From positions 436,496 through 500,495 of the forward strand of contig NZ_FOGO01000004.1 in assembly GCF_900111245.1 (NCBI RefSeq): a stretch of 64,000 bases of DNA. The letters are read 5' to 3'. Under the pieces are notes generated by a model that was not told where the DNA came from, did no database searches, and saw only the letters and a program-made list of their open reading frames with translations. How positions within the stretch are numbered: the stretch's first letter is position 1; every line of letters starts with the position of its first letter. A program made the position numbers and the translations under genes. Positions 32,856-41,026 of the stretch are shown one piece after another. The stretch is from Streptomyces qinglanensis. GTDB taxonomy: Bacteria > Actinomycetota > Actinomycetes > Streptomycetales > Streptomycetaceae.

Positions 32856-33791
32856 GTGCCGCTCTGCCGTTCCAGGGCCGTCCTGCCCCTCAACTCGACG
32901 CTGCTCTGCCTGCTCTGCCTGCTCTGCCTGCTCACCGGATGCGCCGGGGAGCCGCACCCCGGACCGGATCCGGAGGCCGCGGCAGGCGGACCGGCCGCCG
33001 CCTCCGTCCCGCCGCCCGGCGAGGAGGCGCGGGCGATCAGCGTGCCGCTGGACCGCTACGACCCCTCGCCCGCCGAACAGGAGGTCCTCGACGCCGCCGA
33101 GGACCTGCTGACCGCCCGGTGCATGCGCCGCCGGGGCCTGTCCTGGGAGCGGCTGCCGAGAACCGCCGCGCAGGACGCAGAGCCGCGCAACCGGCGCCGC
33201 TACGGGGTGGTGGAGCCCGCGATCGCCCGCGGCTACGGCTACCACCTGCCCCCGGACCGGCCCGGCGTCGCCCGCCGTGCGGCGGCCGCGGCCGCGCGCC
33301 GGGCAGGACTCGGCGACGCCGGCAAGACGGCTGCCTACGGTCCGGAAGGACGTCCTGGCAAGGCAACCGGCGGCTGTGTGAAGCAGGCGGAGGACGCACT
33401 GCTCGACGACGTGCCCGACGCGGACTTCGCGCTGCTGGACGACACCATCGGCACCACCTACGAGCGCTCCATGAAGGCCCGGTCCGTGGCGCGGGTCTTC
33501 CGCGCCTGGAGCGCCTGCATGCGGCAATCCGGCTACCGCTACGCCGATCCGATGCAGGCGCTCTCGGACGAGCGCTGGCTGCGGGGCGACCGGGCCGCCG
33601 CGGCCGAGATCCGGCAGGCCCGCACGGACGTCCGCTGCAAGAAGGGCACCGACCTGGTCGCCGTGTGGAACGCGGCCGAGAACCGCATCCAGCGCGCGGC
33701 GATCGGCGAACACCCAGCGGCCTTCGCGAAACTGCTGCGGGCCCAGCGTGCCTGGATGGCGGCCGCGCGGCGGGTCCTGGAAGGGAGCTGA
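32856..33791 (+). CDS. Lipoprotein, paralogue of the one at 10420-11427
   Basis: 311 residues from a GTG after CCGGAGG. The signal peptide core is encoded by a 9-bp tandem repeat giving LLC three times (32901-32933), ending in the lipobox LLTGC. Conserved family motifs are SVPLDRYDPSPAEQEVL, LLTARCMRRRGLSW, RGYGYHLP, RAWSACMRQSGYRYADPM and DVRCKKGTDL. Same order as in the lipoprotein at 10420. Predicted to be anchored outside the membrane; function unknown. Confidence 0.83.
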   Translation: MPLCRSRAVLPLNSTLLCLLCLLCLLTGCAGEPHPGPDPEAAAGGPAAASVPPPGEEARAISVPLDRYDPSPAEQEVLDAAEDLLTARCMRRRGLSWERLPRTAAQDAEPRNRRRYGVVEPAIARGYGYHLPPDRPGVARRAAAAAARRAGLGDAGKTAAYGPEGRPGKATGGCVKQAEDALLDDVPDADFALLDDTIGTTYERSMKARSVARVFRAWSACMRQSGYRYADPMQALSDERWLRGDRAAAAEIRQARTDVRCKKGTDLVAVWNAAENRIQRAAIGEHPAAFAKLLRAQRAWMAAARRVLEGS

Positions 33792-33873
33792 GCCGACGCA
33801 TCCGCCGACGGGGGGCCGGCAGCGGCCCGCACGGCCCGTCGCGCGGTGGTGTGCGCCGCGCGGTGGCCGCGGC

Positions 33874-34059
33874 TCAGTCCGCCGTGCGCAGCGCTTCCGC
33901 GATCTCCTCGTCCGCGACGGCCATGGCGGCCTCGGCCCGGGTGTACCAGACCGCGCGCCGCGCCGCGGAAAGACCCGCCCACGGGTGCCGCTCGGCGCTG
34001 TACCCGAGGGTGCGGTACAGCGCTGTCGCATAGCGTTCACGCCGGTCGGTCTCGCTCAT
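33874..34059 (-). CDS. Small conserved-looking hypothetical protein, 61 residues
   Basis: Starts at the ATG at 34059 after GAGGAAG on the minus strand. The sequence SETDRRERYATALYRTLGYS and YTRAEAAMAVADEEIAEALR has normal protein composition and predicted amphipathic helices, unlike overlapping frames. No motif or family was recognised. It is convergent with the upstream lipoprotein gene. Confidence 0.6.
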   Translation of the reverse strand: MSETDRRERYATALYRTLGYSAERHPWAGLSAARRAVWYTRAEAAMAVADEEIAEALRTAD

Positions 34060-34422
34060 GTGGTCGCTTCCTCGGAGGAGTGGTCGGGTTTCGGGGACCG
34101 TCGGGGAACAGCGGCGCCGCGGCCGTCCGGTCCGCGCGCGAGTCTGGCACGCCCGGACCCCGGACGCCGACTCCCGGCTGCCGGCCTGCGCCCCGACGCG
34201 TCGTCGGCCCCCGGTCCCGGCCCGTCCGGCACCTTCGGGGGCTCCCTCGGCGCCCGGAACGGCGTGCCCGTGCTTCACGTCCGATGTCGGCTATCGTGCC
34301 AGGTGGACAGTTTTGGCGTACATGCTCCGCTTTTCACGGTGAAGCGCCGGTGCGGCGCCGGTGAGCGCCACCGTGCCGCTCCCGGCGAAGCCGCCGGTGC
34401 GGCAGCGGGCGCGGGAGGTGGG
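34060..34422. other. 363-bp gene-free region
   Basis: GC-rich and without protein-like frames, apart from a slightly AT-rich stretch at about 34290-34345 that may hold the promoter of the alpha/beta hydrolase gene. No repeat or palindrome was noticed. Confidence 0.45.
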
Positions 34423-35277
34423 ATGGACGGCGTGCGCAGCGGCTTCGCCGTGATGGACGACGGGGTGCGGCTGCACTACGTGGAGTCCGGCAGCGGTCCG
34501 GATCTGCTCCTGGTACCCGGCTGGTCCCAGACCGCGGCGCAATGGCGCCACCAGATCGCCGACTTCGCCCGCACGCACCATGTCGTCGCCGTCGACCACC
34601 GGGGCCACGGCGGCTCGGACAAGCCGGACCACGGCTACCGGATCGCCCGGCTGACGACGGACATCCATCAGCTCATGCGCTCCCTGAAGCTGGACGACGT
34701 CGTCTGGGTGGCCCACTCCATGGGGTGTGCGCTGGCCTGGTCCTACTGGGAACTGTTCGGCGGCGCCGGTCTGGCGCGCCTGGTGCTGTTCGACGAGCCC
34801 GCCGTGCTGATCCACAGGCCGTACTGGCCGGAGGGGCTGGCGTCCCGCCTCGGCGCGCTGTACGGGCTCGAACAGATCACCGACGTCGTCGCACAGCTCC
34901 AGGACCCGCAAGCCGACGCCGAGACGTTGACCGCCGGATTCCTGGACGCCATGTGGACCCCGGCCGCGACGGAGGAGGACCGCCGCTGGGTCCTCGCCCA
35001 GAACCTGCTCTTCCCCCGGGAGTTCGCGGGCCGGCTGTTGCTGGACAACGTCATGCAGGACTGGCGTGACGTCCTGCCCCGGATCACCGTTCCGACGCTG
35101 GCCATGGGCGGGGCGCAGAGCGTGATTCCCACCGCGGCGGCGCGCTCGGTCGCCTCCGCCGTGCCCGGTGCCACGCTGCGCATCCTCGACCGGCGCGGCA
35201 GCCACTTCGCGTTCTGGGAGAACCCCGCGGCCTTCAACCGGGAGGTCCGGGCCTTCCTGGAGACCGCCGCGGACTGA
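34423..35277 (+). CDS. Alpha/beta-hydrolase
   Basis: 284 residues from the ATG at 34423 (ribosome site GGGAGGTGGG). The fold markers are LLLVPGWSQTAAQWRHQIAD (oxyanion region), VVAVDHRGHGGSDKPDHGY, the nucleophile elbow VAHSMGCALAW with Ser, and the catalytic His in RRGSHFAFWENP. Related to non-heme chloroperoxidase and esterase-type members. The frame stays open upstream, but the earlier part is unlike protein. Soluble, substrate unknown. Confidence 0.88.
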   Translation: MDGVRSGFAVMDDGVRLHYVESGSGPDLLLVPGWSQTAAQWRHQIADFARTHHVVAVDHRGHGGSDKPDHGYRIARLTTDIHQLMRSLKLDDVVWVAHSMGCALAWSYWELFGGAGLARLVLFDEPAVLIHRPYWPEGLASRLGALYGLEQITDVVAQLQDPQADAETLTAGFLDAMWTPAATEEDRRWVLAQNLLFPREFAGRLLLDNVMQDWRDVLPRITVPTLAMGGAQSVIPTAAARSVASAVPGATLRILDRRGSHFAFWENPAAFNREVRAFLETAAD

Positions 35278-35304
35278 CCCGGTGCCGGAACGGTGCGGAC
35301 CCGC

Positions 35305-35323
35305 CCGGGGCCCGGAGCCCCGG
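35305..35323. terminator. Short hairpin between convergent genes
   Basis: A 7-bp GC stem (35305-35311 and 35317-35323), loop of 5, in the 49-bp gap between the rightward hydrolase and leftward DUF389 genes. Confidence 0.45.
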
Positions 35324-35326
35324 CCG

Positions 35327-36337
35327 TCAGCCGCCGGTGCGCCTCGCGTCGACGCGCCGACCGCGCGTCGCGTCCACCACGACCGGGATGCCGTCCGGGA
35401 TCCGCCCCTCCAGACCGTCGAGCAGCGGTGCGACCGGCGGGAGTTCGCCGGGGGAGCGCACGTGGATGTGCAGTGTCCTGGAGGCCGCGTCCACCCGGGT
35501 GACGGAGGAGCCGGGCACGTCGGCCAGCCAGTGCTGGGCCACGTCCTTGGCCCGGCCGGTCCACATGTTCAGCAGCAGCGTGAGCGCGGTGTTGGCCGAC
35601 AGCGGGACGAACACCACGGCGAACAGCAGCGCCATGGCCGCGTACGTCCTGCGGGTCGGCCGTCCGGAGCCCCCGGCGGATCCGGCCGCCCCCGTGCCGA
35701 AGCCGAGCGCGGCGAAGACCACCATGCCGCCGAAGACCAGCGCGAAGAGGTTGGAGACGAACAGCACCAGCGCCCCCAGCGCCAGCCATCCCGCCAGGTG
35801 CCCGAGGCACACCCCGGCCACCACCAGCGGCGGGACGAGGGAGATGGCGATCGCCACCCCGGGCAGCACGGCGGCGACGTCCCGGCGGGCCAGTGCGACC
35901 GCACCGGCCAAGCCTGTCGCCAGGGCGGCCACCAGGTCCATCAGGCCCGGCGAGGTCCGCGAGGCGATCTGACTGTCCGACAGCAGGTTGAAGTCGGCGG
36001 GCAGGACCAGTGAGAACAGCGCCCCGACAGCGATCACCAGGAGGCAGGCGCAGACGACGACCCTGACCGCGCCGGTTCGCAGGCGCTGCACCGAGCCCAG
36101 CGCGATACCCATGATCGGTGTGGAGAGCGGTGCGATGATCATTGCCCCGATGACGGTGGCCGTCGAGTCCGTGAGCACCCCGCCCGCCGCGATCACCGAG
36201 GAGAGCGTCAGTATCGTCCAGAACGCCGACGCCTTGGCCGCGGTGTCCCCGCAGGCGGGGGCGAGATCCCGGGCCAGCTCGTCCGGTGAGCGGCGCTGGG
36301 CGGTCGGCAGGACACGGGCACGAACTCCGCTGAGCAT
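35327..36337 (-). CDS. DUF389-family integral membrane protein
   Basis: 336 residues with a soluble N-terminal stretch, six to seven membrane helices and a soluble C-terminal domain. The DUF389 core is evident: AFWTILTLSSVIAAGGVLTD, STATVIGAMIIAPLSTPIMG and GVAIAISLVPPLVVAGVCLG. The C-terminal part (VTRVDAASRTLHIHVRSPGE) is a small alpha/beta domain. Function of the family is unknown. It lies next to the secretion-like locus but is not clearly part of it. Confidence 0.88.
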   Translation of the reverse strand: MLSGVRARVLPTAQRRSPDELARDLAPACGDTAAKASAFWTILTLSSVIAAGGVLTDSTATVIGAMIIAPLSTPIMGIALGSVQRLRTGAVRVVVCACLLVIAVGALFSLVLPADFNLLSDSQIASRTSPGLMDLVAALATGLAGAVALARRDVAAVLPGVAIAISLVPPLVVAGVCLGHLAGWLALGALVLFVSNLFALVFGGMVVFAALGFGTGAAGSAGGSGRPTRRTYAAMALLFAVVFVPLSANTALTLLLNMWTGRAKDVAQHWLADVPGSSVTRVDAASRTLHIHVRSPGELPPVAPLLDGLEGRIPDGIPVVVDATRGRRVDARRTGG

Positions 36338-36516
36338 GTCCCCGAGTATCGGCGCCGACGCAGGTCCGGCGTGCAGGACACGGTGCCCGGGGGAGAATCC
36401 GCCGCCCGGCACCGGCACGGCGGGCACCCCCTGTCGCGCCGCCCGGCGCCTTCCGCCGTCCCGCCCCGGACCCGCGCCTCGGCCGCCCGGCACCGGGCCC
36501 GCACGGAACGCTCCGG

Positions 36517-37371
36517 CTACCGCGCCGCCGCGCGGTGCGGTCCGGCGGCGCCCGCGCCCGCGTCCCGGGCGGCTTCGAGCCGCGCCTGGTGCTCCACCGC
36601 GGCCGCGAACGCGCCGCCTCCCTCGCCGGGGATCTGATTGCGCATGCGCACCACCGAGACCCCGGCGGCGATCGCGGTCGCCAGGTCGGCGATCTCCAGC
36701 CAGAGCGCCTGGGCGCGGTCCGCGACCGCTTCGGCCTGCTCGTAGGCCCCCCGGTAGTGCCAGCGTTCGGCGACGTCCCGGTACAGCAGCACCCCACCGA
36801 CGGCGTCCCCGGCCAGGCCGGTGATCCGCGCCCGCGCCTCCCGCACCAGCAGCGCGTCGGGGTGGGACAGGCCGAGCGCGTTCGCGGCGTGCTCGTCGAG
36901 CTGGGCGGCCAGGGTCTCGGCCTCGTCCGCGCGGCCCGCCGCCGCCTGCGCGTCCAGGCGGGAGACGGCCTCGGAGAGGGCTTCGGGGGTGGTCGCTCCC
37001 GCGACGGGCGCAGCGGTGGCGGGCTCCGGCGCCGGCTGCGCCCGCCCGGGGTCCGGGCGGCGGGTGCGACCGGCCGCGGTGCGCTTCTTGGCCGCCTTGC
37101 CCTGCCGGGCGCCGACGGACAGTTCCCCGACCGCGCCGTCCGGTGAGATCACCAGGTGCCACACGGCGCCGTCCCGTTCGGTCGCCTGCGCCCGCACCGG
37201 CCGTCCGAGCCCCGCGGCCGCCGCGGCCACCGCGTCCACGGCCGAGGCCCGGGTGGGGTGTTCGGCCGCGGGCAGGAGCGGACCGGAGACTGCCACGCGG
37301 CCGCTGTCCTGGACGACGAAGGCGTAGGCCGGCCAGCCGGGTACCTCGGCGGGCTCGTAGGTGGTGGGCAT
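36517..37371 (-). CDS. Head-domain plus helical-repeat tail protein (set A flank)
   Basis: 284 residues. Residues 13-85 form a small alpha/beta head domain (AYAFVVQDSGRVAVSGPLLP, RASAVDAVAAAAAGLGRPV, WHLVISPDGAVGELSVG) shared with the proteins at 45844 and 63156. A basic Pro/Arg-rich linker follows, then a TPR-like helical tail (EALSEAVSRLDAQAAAGRAD, HEHAANALGLSHPDALLVREA-type sequence) that aligns with the tail of the protein starting at 63156. No membrane segment. It is downstream of the lipoprotein and transglycosylase genes on the same strand. Function unknown. Confidence 0.8.
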   Translation of the reverse strand: MPTTYEPAEVPGWPAYAFVVQDSGRVAVSGPLLPAAEHPTRASAVDAVAAAAAGLGRPVRAQATERDGAVWHLVISPDGAVGELSVGARQGKAAKKRTAAGRTRRPDPGRAQPAPEPATAAPVAGATTPEALSEAVSRLDAQAAAGRADEAETLAAQLDEHAANALGLSHPDALLVREARARITGLAGDAVGGVLLYRDVAERWHYRGAYEQAEAVADRAQALWLEIADLATAIAAGVSVVRMRNQIPGEGGGAFAAAVEHQARLEAARDAGAGAAGPHRAAAR

Positions 37372-37402
37372 GGAGCTCCCTTCCTGGAGAGGTTCCCCGG
37401 CG

Positions 37403-38104
37403 CTAGCGCACGGTGACGTCGGCGACCCGCCAGTCCGCGTCGGCGGACTTCCGGACGAGGTGCACGTACGCCACCACGGAGGCCGGCTCCCGCGTCCATC
37501 CGTCGCGCCCGTGCGGAGTGGTGGTGACGGTCAGTTGCCGCCAGGCCACGGTGTCGGTGTCCTCCGGCTTCGCCGCGTCCTCGGTCCTGTCCAACGCCAC
37601 CGTGGTGTAGGCGCGGTGGTCCGCCCACCGCTGCCACTGGGCACCCGGCGCCGAACCGGCGCGGCGGCCGCCGAGCGTCCGTGCGTAGGAGCGGGTCAGC
37701 CAGCCCGCGTCCGCGGTGCGCCGGGCCGCGTCCCCGGGCCCGTCGTCGACGGTGGTGTCGTGCGTCCACATGGCGGTGAGCGTCCCCTCGGCGACCTCGT
37801 CGGGGTCCTTCTCGTCCACGTCCCCGGGCCGGGGGACGCCGCCCTCGGGGGTGCCCGGCGGCTTCTTCTCCGCCTCCGCCGAACCGCTGGGCGAGGGCGG
37901 GTGCGAGGCGCCGCCGGGGGACGCCGAGGACTCGGACGCCGAGGACCCGGACGGCGAGGGCGTGGCGCCCGCGCGAGGCTGCTGCGTGGCGCCCTCGGAG
38001 GCGGCGGAGCGCTCGTCCTCGGAGCCGCATCCGGCCAGGGAGGCGGCGAGTGTGAGCGTGAGTACCGCCGCCGCGGTCCCGGCGCGCCGACCAAGTGCTG
38101 TCAT
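37403..38104 (-). CDS. Lipoprotein of the secretion-like locus, possible VirB8/NTF2-like fold
   Basis: 233 residues. Signal peptide with lipobox SLAGC; then a Ser/Pro/Glu-rich disordered linker (about 30-95) and a folded domain with LTAMWTHDTTVDDGPGDAAR, SYARTLGGR and AYTTVALDRTEDA. The pattern resembles the extracytoplasmic domains of VirB8-like proteins in this locus; this link is tentative. The ATG overlaps the stop of the upstream transglycosylase gene (ATGA), so both are made together. Confidence 0.75.
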   Translation of the reverse strand: MTALGRRAGTAAAVLTLTLAASLAGCGSEDERSAASEGATQQPRAGATPSPSGSSASESSASPGGASHPPSPSGSAEAEKKPPGTPEGGVPRPGDVDEKDPDEVAEGTLTAMWTHDTTVDDGPGDAARRTADAGWLTRSYARTLGGRRAGSAPGAQWQRWADHRAYTTVALDRTEDAAKPEDTDTVAWRQLTVTTTPHGRDGWTREPASVVAYVHLVRKSADADWRVADVTVR

Positions 38105-39132
38105 CCGAACCTTCTCACCTTCTGGGGCCTGCTGGTGTAGTAGCTGTCACCGAGCCGGCTGATCTTCACCACGTCGCCGGTCTTCGGCGCGTGGATGAAC
38201 TGCCCGTTTCCGACGTAGATGCCGATGTGGTCGAAGCTGCCGTGCAGGTCGAACCCGATCACGTCGCCCGGCCGCAGCGCGTCGCGGTCCACGGACTTGC
38301 CCGCGGTGACCTGGGCCTGCGAGGTGCGGGGCAGGAGCGTCCGGCCGCCGCTGGCGTGGTAGACGGCCGCCTGGACCAGGCTGGAGCAGTCGAACCCGAC
38401 CGTGTTCGCCCCCTGCGCGAAGCCCCGGCTCGGGCCCTCCGGTCCGCCGCCGCCCCAGGCGTACGGGGTGCCGAGCCACTTCTTGGCGTAGGCCACCACC
38501 CGGTTGCCGAACGGGCCGCCCTCCTCGTCCGCCATGTCGCCGGAGTAGCCGGTCATCGCCGTGATGATCCGGGTGACGTAGCTCTGCGTTTCCGGATAGG
38601 GCGGCAGACCGCCGAACTCCTGGACCGCGCCGGGGCCCGCGTTGTAGGCGGCGAGGATCAGCCGGGTCAGGTCCCCGCCCTTGCCCAGCGGCGCCACCTT
38701 CTTCGCGAGCCAGCAGTCGTAGCGGGCCTGGGTCATGATGGCGTCTCCGGGCGTGAACGGATCGGCGGTCCCGTCCGGTTCGGAGCTCCCGTCCCGGCCC
38801 GCCGCGTCCACCCCCCAGGTCTTCCAGGTGCCGGGCAGGAACTGGCTCAGCCCCTGCGCCCCGGCGTGGCTCTTCGCGGTGGCGTTCCAGCCCGACTCCG
38901 CCTCGATCTGCGCGGCGATCAACGGGGCACTGACCTCGGCGCACTCGCGTCCGGCCCGCTCGACCCACGCCACGTACTCCGGCGGGACGCTCCGGGAGTC
39001 GAGCGTGGTCACCAGCCCGACCGGAGCGCCGGCTTCCTCCTCCTCGGCGGCCGCCACGACGGACAGTCCGACCAGCATGGCGAGCAGACCGGCTGCGACA
39101 CCCCCAGCCACCCTCAACGCGGTTGCGGGCAT
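38101..39132 (-). CDS. Bifunctional cell-wall hydrolase: lytic transglycosylase plus NlpC/P60 peptidase
   Basis: 343 residues with an N-terminal membrane/signal segment (AGGVAAGLLAMLVGLSVVAA). Residues 60-190 are an SLT lytic transglycosylase domain (AQIEAESGWNATAKSHAGAQ, SQFLPGTW, LAAYNAGPGAVQEFG, with the catalytic Glu). Residues 215-340 are an NlpC/P60 endopeptidase (GTPYAWGGGG, GFDCSSLVQAAVY with the Cys, HIGIYVGNGQFIHAP with the His). Such VirB1-type enzymes open the wall for type IV machines. It is divergent from set A, with a 132-bp shared promoter region. Confidence 0.93.
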   Translation of the reverse strand: MPATALRVAGGVAAGLLAMLVGLSVVAAAEEEEAGAPVGLVTTLDSRSVPPEYVAWVERAGRECAEVSAPLIAAQIEAESGWNATAKSHAGAQGLSQFLPGTWKTWGVDAAGRDGSSEPDGTADPFTPGDAIMTQARYDCWLAKKVAPLGKGGDLTRLILAAYNAGPGAVQEFGGLPPYPETQSYVTRIITAMTGYSGDMADEEGGPFGNRVVAYAKKWLGTPYAWGGGGPEGPSRGFAQGANTVGFDCSSLVQAAVYHASGGRTLLPRTSQAQVTAGKSVDRDALRPGDVIGFDLHGSFDHIGIYVGNGQFIHAPKTGDVVKISRLGDSYYTSRPQKVRRFG

Positions 39133-39144
39133 CCGCACCCCCTC

Positions 39145-39212
39145 TTGAACCAGTTCCGGCGAAAGTCCGTATGAGGGTCCGCAGTCCGAAATCCAGCACG
39201 TGGAACCACGTG
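39145..39212. promoter_or_regulatory. Divergent control region of set A with CACGTGG dyad
   Basis: Within the 132-bp gap a 16-bp palindrome (39197-39212) has perfect 7-bp arms CACGTGG and CCACGTG around AA. Upstream, TTGAACC (39145-39151) recurs ahead of other units of this locus (45765, 51174). The palindrome is well placed to control both the transglycosylase and DUF6668 genes. Confidence 0.45.
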
Positions 39213-39264
39213 ACCACCCATGAGTTCGAGCGCGGCGTCGAGCACGCCGCCGAAGGGAGAGGCC

Positions 39265-39879
39265 ATGGCCGGGGAAGTGCCGGTTTCCAACCCCTGGCTT
39301 TCTCCGACCCCGGGCCGCCCTTCGGGGGGCAACAACGGGGAGCCGCGGCGATCGGTTCAGGACGGTCCGACGCCGGTCACCGGTCCGACCGCTCCGCAGG
39401 GCGGTGTGCCGTGGCCGGACCGCATGCTGCCCGTCTCCCCGGCACGGCAGGACACCGGGCACGGTTGGTGGTGGCTGGGCGTCCACGGCGGCGCCGGGGT
39501 CAGCACCCTGGAGCAGGCGGTGCCCGGCGGCCGGGACGCGGGCCGCGCCTGGCCCTCGGCCGGGACGCCGCAGCCGGTCGTCCTCGTGGCGCGCTCCGAC
39601 GCGGGCGGTCTGAAGGCCGTGCAGAGCGCCGCCCAGCAGTGGGCCTCGCAACTCGTCACCGGTGTCGAACTGCTGGGCCTGGTCGTCGTCGCCGACGCCC
39701 CCGGCCGACGCCCCAAGGCCCTGCGCGACCTGCTGTACCTCGTCTCCGGTGCCGTGCCGCGGCTGTGGGAGATCCCGTGGGTGGAGCAGTGGCGGCTCGG
39801 GGAGTCGCCACTGACCCATCTCCCCAAGGAATGCGCGCCCTTGGCACGCGATCTGACCCGACTCATCCGACCCGCCTGA
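39265..39879 (+). CDS. DUF6668-type protein with degenerate P-loop (set A)
   Basis: 204 residues from the ATG at 39265 after AAGGGAGAGG. A disordered N-terminal 75 residues lead to a P-loop-like domain: WWWLGVHGGAGVSTLEQAVP, then VVLVARSDAGGLKAVQSAA and LLGLVVVADAPGRRPKALRD. The Walker A lysines of a MinD/ParA-type loop are replaced by His and Val, so ATP hydrolysis is doubtful. Its counterpart in set B (61136-62089) shows the same change. First gene of set A; 13 bases before the pilin-like gene. Confidence 0.85.
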   Translation: MAGEVPVSNPWLSPTPGRPSGGNNGEPRRSVQDGPTPVTGPTAPQGGVPWPDRMLPVSPARQDTGHGWWWLGVHGGAGVSTLEQAVPGGRDAGRAWPSAGTPQPVVLVARSDAGGLKAVQSAAQQWASQLVTGVELLGLVVVADAPGRRPKALRDLLYLVSGAVPRLWEIPWVEQWRLGESPLTHLPKECAPLARDLTRLIRPA

Positions 39880-39892
39880 AGGGGAACCCCGC

Positions 39893-40210
39893 ATGTCCAC
39901 TCTGCTGGCGGCTGCCTCGGCCGCCTCACAGGATCTCGCCCAGCTCGCCGCCGGGTCGGTGCCCTCCGGGCCTCCGGACGTCGGCGGCGGCGCGGCGCCG
40001 CCCGGTGCCGACGGCCTGCTGACGGTCCTCAAGTGGGTGGCGTGGACGGTCACGGCGCTCTGCGTCGCGGGGATCTTCGGGGTCGCGGCCCGGATGGCCC
40101 TGGACCACTCCCGGGGCGGGGGACGCGAGCACGCCAAGGGGCTGGGCTACGTGCTGGGCGCCTGCCTGCTCGTGGGCTCCGCCTCCGGCATCGTCGGCGC
40201 CCTCGTCTGA
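39893..40210 (+). CDS. Small two-helix membrane protein, VirB2 pilin-like (set A)
   Basis: 105 residues. After a polar Gly/Pro/Ala N-terminal region come two hydrophobic helices (VLKWVAWTVTALCVAGIFGV and GLGYVLGACLLVGSASGIVG) joined by a short basic loop (DHSRGGGREH), the layout of VirB2/TrbC-type pilins. Two similar proteins occur in set B (60441-60773, 60831-61139). No cleavage site is certain. Confidence 0.75.
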   Translation: MSTLLAAASAASQDLAQLAAGSVPSGPPDVGGGAAPPGADGLLTVLKWVAWTVTALCVAGIFGVAARMALDHSRGGGREHAKGLGYVLGACLLVGSASGIVGALV

Positions 40211-40261
40211 CGGACCGCCACGGACAGCGCGCAGATGCGGATCACAGGGATGGGAAGGGAC

Positions 40262-41026
40262 ATGGCAGAGCCCGGCAACCGCGGGGGGAACGACGACTCG
40301 CGCAGCCCCTGGCTGCGGAACGGCTTCGTCCTCGCGGTCGCGTTCATCGGCTTCGTCGCCGTCATCGGAGTGGCGGTCCTCGTCTCCTCCGACGCGCCGG
40401 AAGGCGGCTCCACCGCGGCCTCGTCCACGCCGGGCGCGGACGCCCGGACCGGGCAGCCACCGCCGTCCGCGGCAGCGCACCGCGGTGACTGCCCCGGACT
40501 GGACGACACGGGCAGGAAGGTCCCCGCCGCACCGCCGGAGGGCGTGGACTGGAAGCTGTTCCACTCCGTCGCGCTCCCCTCGTCGAAGGCGGCGGGCCCG
40601 GCCGTGGTCGAGAAGGACGTGGCGCGCTGCTACGCGCACACCCCGCTCGGCGCCCTGCTGGCGACCAGTCAGATCAGCGTCCGCTATCTGGCCGCCGACG
40701 ACTGGCAGGGCGTCACCCGTGCGCAGACCGTCGGCGAGGGCCGGGAGCCCTACCTGAAGGCCCGGGCCGCCTCGGAGCGCACGGCGGACCCGGAGGCCCT
40801 GGACGGCGCGGCCCAGGGGCAGATCGCCGGGTTCGACTTCGTGAGCTACACGGGCAGCACGGCCGTGATCCGCACCGTGTGGCGGTTCCAGGACGGCCGG
40901 ATGCAGGCCGCCAGCACCACCGTGCTGTGGCGGGACGGCGACTGGAAACTGGAGTACCCGGCCGATCCGCCGGCGCCCGCCCCGGTCGACTCCCTGGCCG
41001 GATACGTCGAATGGGGTGGTGTGTGA
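40262..41026 (+). CDS. VirB8/TcpC-like membrane protein (set A)
   Basis: 254 residues from the ATG at 40262 after GGGAAGGGA. One membrane helix (about 21-41, GFVLAVAFIGFVAVIGVAVL), a disordered linker, then an outside domain with VARCYAHTPLGALLATSQIS and DDWQGVTRAQTVGEGREPYL, ending TTVLWRDGDWKLEYP. The set B protein at 59589 has the same CYAHTPxGA and DDW motifs. This single-helix plus NTF2-like domain layout is that of VirB8/TcpC core components. The stop overlaps the next start (TGATG). Confidence 0.82.
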   Translation: MAEPGNRGGNDDSRSPWLRNGFVLAVAFIGFVAVIGVAVLVSSDAPEGGSTAASSTPGADARTGQPPPSAAAHRGDCPGLDDTGRKVPAAPPEGVDWKLFHSVALPSSKAAGPAVVEKDVARCYAHTPLGALLATSQISVRYLAADDWQGVTRAQTVGEGREPYLKARAASERTADPEALDGAAQGQIAGFDFVSYTGSTAVIRTVWRFQDGRMQAASTTVLWRDGDWKLEYPADPPAPAPVDSLAGYVEWGGV

